Below the pieces are notes generated by a model. It had not been told where the DNA came from, did no database searches, and saw only the letters and a program-made list of their open reading frames with translations. The position numbers and the translations under genes were made by a program. A stretch of DNA of 6,050 nt from Candidatus Tayloriibacteriota bacterium (lineage in GTDB: Bacteria; Patescibacteriota; Minisyncoccia; Phycocordibacterales; PALSA-1337), in the NCBI GenBank assembly GCA_026395095.1, contig JAPLZI010000060.1, positions 1 to 6,050 of the forward strand. The letters run 5' to 3'. Shown piece by piece: positions 1-5,150 of the stretch. Each line of letters starts with the position of its first letter. The stretch's first letter is position 1.

Positions 1-124
1 AGACTCCTGGCGTTGATATCTTTCTTGGTTCAAATTCTTCAACTCCAAAGCTAGTTGTTCCATGGTAAAGAAAAGGAGGTTTCTCTTTAGATTCTATATT
101 CAACCCATCATCATATTTTTCCAT
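1..124 (-). CDS. N-terminal part of a protein with an LYHGT motif (possible ADP-ribosyltransferase-fold), cut by the window edge
   Basis: A minus-strand frame opens at ATG 124-122 and stays open for 41 codons to the left edge. The visible protein has a short polar N-terminus, then LYHGTTSFG at about residues 19-27, FEPR at 31-34 and a TPG turn at 38-40. An LYHGT strand followed by a helix and an E/D-x-F-x-P stretch near the N-terminus is typical of several small families of the ADP-ribosyltransferase-like fold, where the His-Gly-Thr contacts NAD. The catalytic part would lie outside the window, so activity cannot be judged. The start is supported by an extended -10 box 7 bases upstream and an in-frame stop a little further upstream (about 165-167). 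There is no Shine-Dalgarno sequence, which matches the other genes here. An overlapping minus-strand frame from 63 reads less like a protein. I am fairly confident that this is a gene and unsure of its function. Confidence 0.55.
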   Translation of the reverse strand, partial: MEKYDDGLNIESKEKPPFLYHGTTSFGVEEFEPRKISTPGV

Positions 125-404
125 GAAATGAATTATATCAGATGTGGAATATATGGCGGACTTACACTAGTTGAGGTATTCTTCAAGGCAACAGGTGATG
201 CATTATGTTCTTTAATCTACATGATGGTGAGGGCTATCCGTTTTTGTCACTTTTGCTTTGCTCGATTTTGGAGAATCGCCTACATGCGAAAGTAGAATTT
301 TTTGCCACGAGTTTAAGCCATATTTTTAGTCAAAATCTGGTCAGATTCGCATCTAGAAAAAAAGAGGAAAATGGATATCTCACCGCGACACAAGCGACAT
401 AATT
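125..404. other. AT-rich non-coding stretch between tsaE and the LYHGT gene
   Basis: Apart from the promoter at 132-140, no convincing gene was found on either strand. The open frames here are short, low in codon quality and lack homology-like motifs. After the tsaE stop the minus strand has a U-rich run (about 342-366) without a strong hairpin before it. Small imperfect hairpins occur at 263-278 and 280-295, followed by a run of T on the plus strand, but no plus-strand gene precedes them. The stretch could be a decayed gene or simple spacer. Confidence 0.5.
132..140 (-). promoter_or_regulatory. Extended -10 promoter of the LYHGT gene
   Basis: The minus strand reads TGATATAAT, a perfect TATAAT box with the TGN extension. 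The last T is 7 bases before the ATG at 124, so transcription would start at or within a base or two of the start codon (leaderless). No good -35 box lies at 17 bases, which is usual for extended -10 promoters. Confidence 0.5.
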
Positions 405-866
405 TTATTTGTCTGCGATTAAATAAACCCCGTCGCGAATTTCAAATTTAAGCCTTGAATCCAAACCGGCCGCACCAACCTCAAGCCCCACATTCTCCGG
501 CCATTCGATCATCACTAGATTTCCCGGATCAGCCACCACATACTCGAATCTCAAGGCCTCCAACTCCTCCCGCCGCTCCAACCGATAAGCGTCAACATGT
601 ACCAACCTTTTAAAAGGAGGGTTTTTCGTCTCATAAATCTTCATGATTACAAAGGTCGGGCTAGTAACCGTCTCCTCGACGCCCAATTCACGTGCAACTA
701 GCTTCACAAAAGCCGTTTTTCCAGCTCCTAGGTGACCGCTCAATCCAACAACAAGCGCGCCGTCTGCATTTTCACGATTTTGCGAGGCCATCGCAAGCCA
801 TTCTGCGGCAAACTTGGCCGTTTCTTCTAGCGATCTAGACTCACAGTTATTCATACCTGAATTCAT
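405..866 (-). CDS. tsaE: TsaE, ATPase of the tRNA threonylcarbamoyladenosine (t6A) pathway
   Basis: TsaE is the small P-loop ATPase that works with TsaB and TsaD in the cytoplasm to transfer threonylcarbamoyl to A37 of ANN-decoding tRNAs. Counted from the 866 start (153 aa, normal family length), the visible motifs are Walker A GHLGAGKT (about 44-51), the family signature TSPTF (68-72), HVDAYRL (90-96) and IEWPE (120-124) near the C-terminus. Together these are diagnostic. Three in-frame ATGs lie at 884, 866 and 854. I choose 866 because a TATTAT -10 box ends 6 bases before it, the spacing seen at the other genes. Starting at 854 would also give a family-like N-terminus. tsaB and tsaD are not in the window. 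The gene is divergent from pilB and has no clear terminator after its TAA. Confidence 0.93.
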   Translation of the reverse strand: MNSGMNNCESRSLEETAKFAAEWLAMASQNRENADGALVVGLSGHLGAGKTAFVKLVARELGVEETVTSPTFVIMKIYETKNPPFKRLVHVDAYRLERREELEALRFEYVVADPGNLVMIEWPENVGLEVGAAGLDSRLKFEIRDGVYLIADK

Positions 867-873
867 GCCTGAA
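850..873 (-). repeat. Two tandem 12-bp repeats carrying the tsaE start codons
   Basis: TTCATACCTGAA (850-861) is followed directly by TTCATGCCTGAA (862-873), with one mismatch. On the minus strand each copy holds an ATG in the same frame, so the encoded start of TsaE contains a duplicated Ser-Gly-Met-Asn. The unit is a multiple of three, so the duplication adds a second in-frame start without harming the frame. Confidence 0.8.
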
Positions 874-878
874 TAATA
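873..878 (-). promoter_or_regulatory. Probable -10 box of tsaE
   Basis: The minus strand reads TATTAT (5 of 6 to consensus), 6 bases before the ATG at 866. This implies a leaderless or near-leaderless mRNA. No clear -35 box was seen. It lies back to back with the pilB -10 box, with only 8 bases between the two. Confidence 0.35.
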
Positions 879-883
879 GCGCA

Positions 884-892
884 TGATATACT
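884..892 (+). promoter_or_regulatory. Extended -10 promoter of the pilus ATPase gene
   Basis: TGATATACT (TGN plus a 5-of-6 -10 box) ends 8 bases before the ATG at 901. The earlier in-frame ATG at 883 overlaps this box, so it would not be transcribed from this promoter. This favours 901 as the true start. Confidence 0.5.
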
Positions 893-900
893 ATAGCGAA

Positions 901-2574
901 ATGACCATCCATTTTGACGAAGACAAGCAAAATCAGAAACTAAGCGATCTCATCCACAAAGAAGAAGAGGACCTGGTTCAACTCTTGTCAGGAAAATATG
1001 GTGTTGACTATGTGAATCTGCAAACTTCAAATGTGAACACCGACGCCCTACGCCTCATCGACGAAAAGACCGCGCGCGATCTAAAAATGGCACCATTCGC
1101 CATGCAAGACAAAAAAGTCAAGATAGCTGTACGAAATCCCGGCGATCCAAAGATTATTGCGACGCTTGAGACACTAAAGACAAAGGGTTATGTTCCAGAA
1201 CTTTCAATAGCCTCCACACAAAGCCTGGAAAAAGCCTGGAAGGGTTATAAAGACATATCTTTTGCCTACGAAAGCAAATCTGGATCGCTCGAGATATCCA
1301 GTGAGGATATCGCAGGAATAATTTCCGAAGCAAAAAGCCTGCCAGTCATAATATCGATTCTGGAAAATACCTTAAAGGGAAATAAAATCTATCGCGTATC
1401 ACGCATATTAGAAACTATGCTCGCCGGTGCATTGGCGATCGACGCTTCCGATGTACACCTAGAGCCGGAGGAAGCCTATGTTCAATTACGTTACCGCCTA
1501 GATGGCGTTCTGCATGAAGTCATGCGATTCGACATCGACACATATAACCTGCTCCTTTCGCGCATCAAGCTCATTTCTGGAATGAAACTGAACGTCAAAA
1601 AGGACTCGCAGGATGGGCGTTTTAGCATCCACCTGCCGATCGGCGAGATCGAAGTCCGTGTCTCAATTTTGCCTGGCGCTTACAACGAATCCATCGTCAT
1701 GCGCCTTTTGAACCCAAAATCCATAAATGTCCCCCTCGAAAATCTAGGTATCCACCCGAAACTTTTGGCGCTTTTAGAAAAAGAAATGACTCGGCCTGAC
1801 GGAATGATCCTCACAACAGGACCGACAGGATCAGGAAAAACAACGACGCTGTATGCATTCCTGAAAAAAGTCCACAGTCCTGATGTAAAAATAATAACCA
1901 TTGAAGACCCGATCGAATATCACCTGCCAGGAATTGTGCAGACACAAGTGAATGACAAGGGTTACACATTTTCCGAAGGACTGCGTGCGGCAGTACGGCA
2001 AGATCCGGACATAATCATGATCGGTGAAATCCGCGACGGCGACACGGCGGCAATTGCGATCAATTCTGCCTTGACAGGCCACCTTGTCTTTTCAACACTG
2101 CACACGAATGATGCAGCCGGTACATTTCCGCGCCTTGTAGATTTGGGAGTAAATCCATCTACCGTTCCGTCCGCTCTCCGCGTTTCTATGGCACAACGCC
2201 TAGTACGCAAACTGTGCCCAGTCTGTAAGAAGGAGGCGACTGTTGATGAAAAGATAAACTATGAAATACAAAAAACCCTCGACACTATCGAGGACAAAAC
2301 CCTAATTCCGGCCGAAATCAAGAAGATGTGGCTGCCTGTCGGTTGTGAAAAATGCAATAAAACCGGCTATAAAGGCCGTACTGGCATCCACGAAGCAATC
2401 CTCATGACGCCTGCAGTAGAGAAATCCGTCCAGATGAGCTCGAGCGACAGAGAGATATGGTTGGCTGCCGCCGGACAAGGCTTGCTAACAATGAAACAGG
2501 ACGGTGTTCTGAAAGTTCTAGCCGGCATAACCTCACTCGAGGAACTTGAACGGGTTATTGCGATTACGGATTAA
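901..2574 (+). CDS. pilB: PilB/GspE-family type IV pilus (type II secretion) assembly ATPase
   Basis: This is a hexameric cytoplasmic ATPase that powers extension of type IV pili or pseudopili. Numbering from the 901 start (557 aa, normal for PilB/GspE), it has an N-terminal MshEN-like domain (about 10-115) and the N2 domain with DASDVHLEP and RYRLDGVL (about 180-205). These are followed by Walker A GPTGSGKT (307-314), an acidic Asp box around IEDPIEY, Walker B with the IGEIRD segment (374-379) and the His box TGHLVFSTLHTND (392-404). A zinc-binding CxxC pair lies at C439/C442 and C482/C485. The Zn motif and N-terminal domain point to the assembly type (PilB/GspE), not the retraction ATPase PilT. 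An in-frame ATG at 883 would add six residues, but it overlaps the -10 box. No pilC, pilT or pilin gene is adjacent, so PilB and GspE cannot be told apart. Confidence 0.93.
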   Translation: MTIHFDEDKQNQKLSDLIHKEEEDLVQLLSGKYGVDYVNLQTSNVNTDALRLIDEKTARDLKMAPFAMQDKKVKIAVRNPGDPKIIATLETLKTKGYVPELSIASTQSLEKAWKGYKDISFAYESKSGSLEISSEDIAGIISEAKSLPVIISILENTLKGNKIYRVSRILETMLAGALAIDASDVHLEPEEAYVQLRYRLDGVLHEVMRFDIDTYNLLLSRIKLISGMKLNVKKDSQDGRFSIHLPIGEIEVRVSILPGAYNESIVMRLLNPKSINVPLENLGIHPKLLALLEKEMTRPDGMILTTGPTGSGKTTTLYAFLKKVHSPDVKIITIEDPIEYHLPGIVQTQVNDKGYTFSEGLRAAVRQDPDIIMIGEIRDGDTAAIAINSALTGHLVFSTLHTNDAAGTFPRLVDLGVNPSTVPSALRVSMAQRLVRKLCPVCKKEATVDEKINYEIQKTLDTIEDKTLIPAEIKKMWLPVGCEKCNKTGYKGRTGIHEAILMTPAVEKSVQMSSSDREIWLAAAGQGLLTMKQDGVLKVLAGITSLEELERVIAITD

Positions 2575-2600
2575 TTGTGTTCTAAATAAAATATCCCCAC

Positions 2601-2624
2601 AAAACAATTGCTTTTTAATAAGCA
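2601..2624 (-). terminator. Weak possible terminator for the minus-strand RNA
   Basis: On the minus strand a 5-bp stem (TGCTT/AAGCA, 6-base loop) is followed by ATTGTTTT. The stem is short and AT-rich, so this is only a possible end for the RNA upstream of it. It lies just beyond the pilB stop codon. Confidence 0.2.
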
Positions 2625-2650
2625 GTGAGTAGGATAGCTTCAGAAGCCTC

Positions 2651-2839
2651 TTTTATATTCGAACGCGTAAATCTCTAAGCAATATCTTTCGGCATGACGC
2701 TGAAAGCGAGGTAAAGTCCCGAGGATAATTTCAGTAGGCGACACCGAAGTGTCGAAACCAACATGTCCTTAGCACCTTACCCAAACCTCGGAAGGCCATT
2801 GCTTAGAGGTTTTCGGGCTCGAATAAAACAACTTGTTAC
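2651..2839 (-). ncRNA. Candidate structured non-coding RNA of about 190 nt, family unknown (6S-like shape)
   Basis: The gap between pilB and ruvB folds into a long rod closed by its own ends. An outer stem joins 2819-2828 and 2651-2662 (10 bp with a 2-base bulge). The main closing stem joins 2798-2808 and 2673-2683 (11 perfect bp). Inside are a hairpin at 2686-2706 (8-bp stem, 5-base loop), an apical hairpin at 2739-2754 and a helix pairing 2774-2782 with 2709-2717. The minus strand is favoured because the apical loop then reads C(UUCG)G, an especially stable tetraloop. The 2774-2782 helix then uses two G-U pairs in place of A-C mismatches, and a good promoter lies just upstream at 2847-2875. 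Against this, two other positions pair better on the plus strand. A long closing stem, open middle and apical hairpin within 180-200 nt resemble 6S RNA, but I see no decisive 6S motif. Downstream DNA is antisense to pilB, so it is probably a stand-alone RNA. Confidence 0.5.
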
Positions 2840-2846
2840 ACACAGC

Positions 2847-2875
2847 ATCCTAGCATAAAGAAAACAACATGTCAA
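2847..2875 (-). promoter_or_regulatory. Promoter of the candidate RNA (TTGACA-N17-TGC-TAGGAT)
   Basis: On the minus strand a perfect TTGACA (2875-2870) is followed by exactly 17 bases and TAGGAT (2852-2847), with a TGC extension directly before the -10 box. The predicted start is near 2839-2840, just before the outer stem of the structured RNA. The -35 box overlaps the ruvB start region, so the two genes are divergent with interleaved control DNA. Confidence 0.55.
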
Positions 2876-3879
2876 GAACTGACACAAAACCGAAAAGCGA
2901 CGAAAAGGAGGTTGGTTTCCTAGATCAAACCTTACGCCCTAGTCGCTGGGACGAATATATCGGCCAAAAAAACATCAAAGACAACCTACACATCCTCCTT
3001 TCGGCTGCCAAGGAACGCAACCACCCACCTGAACATATCCTATTCTACGGCCCACCTGGGCTGGGAAAAACGACGCTCGCTCATCTCATCGCCAAAGAGA
3101 CTGGTTCACAAATGAAAATAACTTCTGGTCCGGCAATTATGAAAGTTGGCGACTTAGCCTCCATTCTGACCAATTTGTCGCCTGGGGATATCCTGTTCAT
3201 AGACGAGGTACATCGACTAAACAAAGCTATTGAGGAAGTGCTCTACCCTGCCATGGAATCAGGTAAATTGGACATCATCATCGGTAAAGGCCCTTCAGCG
3301 AGAACCATTCAGTTGGATCTGCCGCCGTTCACTCTTATCGCAGCAACGACGCGCGTGGCGATGATCTCGTCACCGTTGCGTTCCAGATTTTCCGGCGGAG
3401 TCTTTAAGTTGGAATTTTATTCCGACAAGGAAATCGGCGACATAGTCCGACGTTCGGCGAAAATTCTCGGCGTCAAAATAGACGAACACGCAGTAAATGA
3501 AATAGCGAGCCGTTCGCGTTTCACCCCACGCACCGCCAACTATCACCTGAAACGCTGTCGTGATTATGCACAAATAAATAAAACTGACCTTTCAAAAGAT
3601 ATCGTTGAGAAAGCTCTGCACATGTTGGGAGTGGATACGCTGGGACTCACAGCGGCAGATAGAGAAATCCTCAAAGTTCTGATTCACAAATTCAACGGCG
3701 GTCCCGTCGGCCTAAGCACCATCGCGGCCGCTCTTTCAGAGGAACAAGCCACGATTGATGAAGTCTATGAGCCGTATTTGATCCAGCTTGGCCTCCTCGA
3801 ACGCACCCCCCGCGGCCGTACAGTTACCGAAAAGGCTTATGCACACCTTGGGGAGAAAGGAGTGGCAAAACTACTTTAG
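2869..3879 (+). CDS. ruvB: RuvB, Holliday junction branch-migration ATPase
   Basis: RuvB forms hexameric rings that, with RuvA, drive branch migration of Holliday junctions. The 336 aa have the usual order: an N-terminal LRPxxWDEYIGQ segment (22-33), Walker A GPPGLGKT (61-68), Walker B with IDEVH (111-115), sensor 1 AATTR (158-162), arginine-finger segment SPLRSRF (168-174), sensor 2 TPRTAN (219-224) and a C-terminal winged helix with GGPVGLSTIAAAL and RTPRGR. Several spots differ from the common bacterial form: GATTRAG is AATTRVA, SRGTPRIAN is SRFTPRTAN, and there is one extra residue after the arginine-finger RF (SGGVFK before LEFY). These look like lineage divergence, since all catalytic residues remain. 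There is no Shine-Dalgarno sequence. A weak TAGCAT (2851-2856) could be its -10 box, giving a leader of only a few bases. ruvA and ruvC are not adjacent. It ends 5 bp from the convergent next gene. Confidence 0.95.
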   Translation: MSRTDTKPKSDEKEVGFLDQTLRPSRWDEYIGQKNIKDNLHILLSAAKERNHPPEHILFYGPPGLGKTTLAHLIAKETGSQMKITSGPAIMKVGDLASILTNLSPGDILFIDEVHRLNKAIEEVLYPAMESGKLDIIIGKGPSARTIQLDLPPFTLIAATTRVAMISSPLRSRFSGGVFKLEFYSDKEIGDIVRRSAKILGVKIDEHAVNEIASRSRFTPRTANYHLKRCRDYAQINKTDLSKDIVEKALHMLGVDTLGLTAADREILKVLIHKFNGGPVGLSTIAAALSEEQATIDEVYEPYLIQLGLLERTPRGRTVTEKAYAHLGEKGVAKLL

Positions 3880-3884
3880 AATAT

Positions 3885-5012
3885 TTAGATCGGTAAACGG
3901 GTGAAATTTTGTAGCCTTCCGTCTACTACCTTTTTTACAACAAGATCGGCGATACGTATACCATTCTTATCGAATTTAACCTCACCGCTTGCTCCTTTTT
4001 CGTCGAACAACTTCAAATTTGAAATCCATTTTGAGTTGTCTTTGTCATATGTTTTCATATATGCAATCAATGTGTCGTAACCGTGATCAGCTAGGAACCC
4101 AGGCTCTTCGTTCGGATACAATTTTTTGAAGGCATTAATAAACTCCTTATACTCAGGACTATTAGAATCTCCCTCGAACATCAAATTTATAGCGCCATTG
4201 ATTTTTGACAGGTCACCTCCAAGTTGGGCCTGATAATATGAGAGGCCTGTATAAAGCTGAATGTCATAAACTAACTGGGTTGATTTATTTAGCAATGGCA
4301 ATAATTCTTTCGTGAGAATAGCTCCATTTTCAGGGGTCAAGAAAAAAACTATCATCGTCGGCTTTAATGCAGCAATCTTAGCAGCGTCGGTTCGCAATCC
4401 ATTTTTGTCTGACGAAGCTGTAATATTCGTCACTGACTTCTTGTATTCTGCCGTAAAGGCCTTAGCAAAAGAGGCCTGAGCTGCATCTATAGAATGCACA
4501 ATAACAACTTTTGATTGGTCATAACTAGCCTCAGACACATATTTAGCATACCTGTCCCATACATTGTCATTGCCTAATGTCATCTGAAAGACATAATCAT
4601 CAGCTACATTATTGGCTTGGAAAGCTTCCATCATGACTGGATAACCAAGTTTTTTGGCCGGTTCATAGATTGCATCCATGGTTGTAGTAAAAGTATTTAT
4701 AAGACCGTCAACCTGATCGGTGTCAGCGAGCTTCCTGAATGCACCAAGTCCTTTTGCCGCCTCTCCACCATCATTTTCAACAATAATAGACAACTTCTTT
4801 ACTGTCTTTGCTTCATATACCGATTGTGCGGTTTTTATTCCTTTTACAATATTCTCACCAACGGCTCCAAAATCTCCGGTAAGTGGAGCAATCACGCCAA
4901 TCTTAAAAGGTCTTGTACTCAAGGAATCACTGCGCTGATTTATGTAAACAACACCTATAATAACCGCAACTAGTAATATGACCCCGAGAAATATTTTTGT
5001 ATTTTTATTCAT
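3885..5012 (-). CDS. Membrane-anchored periplasmic binding protein, LivK/Peripla_BP_6 type
   Basis: This 375-aa protein starts with a Lys-containing N-terminus and one hydrophobic segment (about 7-24), then a short linker and a type I periplasmic-binding fold. Visible family features are KIGVIAPLTGDFGAVGENIVKGI (37-59, strand 1 and first ligand loop), NDGGE (80-84), repeated alpha/beta units such as KVVIVHS (168-174) and MIVFFLTPENG (220-230), and the closing GASGEVKFDKNGIR (340-353). Relatives bind branched-chain amino acids, amides or other small ligands for ABC importers. The ligand here cannot be read from sequence. There is no Cys after the hydrophobic segment, so it is not a typical lipoprotein; it is either anchored by an uncleaved helix or secreted. 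No ABC permease or ATPase gene is nearby, so a sensing or scavenging role is possible. It is divergent from a TrmB-like regulator, which may control it. Confidence 0.85.
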   Translation of the reverse strand: MNKNTKIFLGVILLVAVIIGVVYINQRSDSLSTRPFKIGVIAPLTGDFGAVGENIVKGIKTAQSVYEAKTVKKLSIIVENDGGEAAKGLGAFRKLADTDQVDGLINTFTTTMDAIYEPAKKLGYPVMMEAFQANNVADDYVFQMTLGNDNVWDRYAKYVSEASYDQSKVVIVHSIDAAQASFAKAFTAEYKKSVTNITASSDKNGLRTDAAKIAALKPTMIVFFLTPENGAILTKELLPLLNKSTQLVYDIQLYTGLSYYQAQLGGDLSKINGAINLMFEGDSNSPEYKEFINAFKKLYPNEEPGFLADHGYDTLIAYMKTYDKDNSKWISNLKLFDEKGASGEVKFDKNGIRIADLVVKKVVDGRLQNFTRLPI

Positions 5013-5018
5013 AAGTGT

Positions 5019-5047
5019 ATTTTACATGTAATGTTTGTTGTTGTATA
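5019..5047 (-). promoter_or_regulatory. Promoter of the binding-protein gene (TATACA-N17-TAAAAT)
   Basis: The minus strand has TAAAAT (5 of 6) at 5024-5019, 6 bases before the ATG at 5012, and TATACA (4 of 6 to TTGACA) exactly 17 bases upstream at 5047-5042. It again predicts a leaderless transcript, with no Shine-Dalgarno sequence. Confidence 0.45.
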
Positions 5048-5092
5048 GCAAAATGAGTAACTCTATCAGGTCGGCCTAAACAGCTTGACAAA

Positions 5093-5102
5093 TATAGCTA
5101 TA
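5093..5102. repeat. 10-bp perfect palindrome TATAGCTATA in the divergent control region
   Basis: TATAGCTATA is self-complementary and sits directly after a perfect TTGACA (5085-5090). It could be a second operator or part of an alternative promoter. AT-rich 10-bp palindromes also arise by chance. Confidence 0.25.
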
Positions 5103-5115
5103 CTCAATATTTGAT

Positions 5116-5144
5116 TTGACTAATAATTAGTCATGACATAGATT
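5116..5144 (+). promoter_or_regulatory. Promoter of the TrmB-like regulator (TTGACT-N17-TAGATT)
   Basis: TTGACT (5116-5121, 5 of 6) and TAGATT (5139-5144, 4 of 6) are separated by exactly 17 bases. The -10 box ends 6 bases before the ATG at 5151, matching the leaderless spacing of the other genes. The palindrome at 5117-5133 covers the -35 box and most of the spacer, so binding there would block RNA polymerase. Confidence 0.45.
5117..5133. promoter_or_regulatory. Perfect 17-bp palindromic operator candidate
   Basis: TGACTAATAATTAGTCA is a perfect inverted repeat of 8-bp arms around a central A. It lies between divergent genes and overlaps the proposed regulator promoter. This is the expected kind of site for a dimeric winged-helix protein, most simply the neighbouring TrmB-like protein acting on its own gene. 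A nearby direct repeat ATGACAT (5133-5139 and 5146-5152) reuses part of the arm sequence. Confidence 0.5.
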
Positions 5145-5150
5145 AATGAC

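Noticed and set aside
73..79. AAGGAGG on the plus strand looks like a Shine-Dalgarno site
   Set aside because: No suitable start codon follows it, and it is the reverse of Pro-Pro codons in the minus-strand LYHGT gene.
263..303. Two small hairpins followed by a run of six T on the plus strand, terminator-like
   Set aside because: The stems are only 5 and 4 bp and no plus-strand gene lies upstream.
205..402. Plus-strand open frame of 65 codons
   Set aside because: It has no family-like motifs, no promoter or ribosome site, and lies in AT-rich spacer.
883..900. Earlier ATG adding six residues to the pilus ATPase
   Set aside because: It overlaps the extended -10 box, so it could not be on the mRNA made from that promoter.
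1680..2210. Minus-strand open frames inside the pilus ATPase gene
   Set aside because: They are shadows of a strongly conserved coding region on the other strand.
2707..2719. GAGGTAAAGTCC on the plus strand resembles the RNase P RNA core GAGGAAAGTCC, and the order closing stems, hairpin, then this motif mimics P1-P2-P3-P4
   Set aside because: Only about 70 nt separate the would-be P4 strands, the ACAGAA-type 3' partner is missing, and the promoter and UUCG loop favour the other strand.
2739..2762. Minus-strand TGGTTTCGACA resembles the 5' end of tmRNA
   Set aside because: There is no acceptor-stem partner, no tag-encoding frame and no T-loop/CCA end downstream; the segment is explained by the UUCG hairpin.
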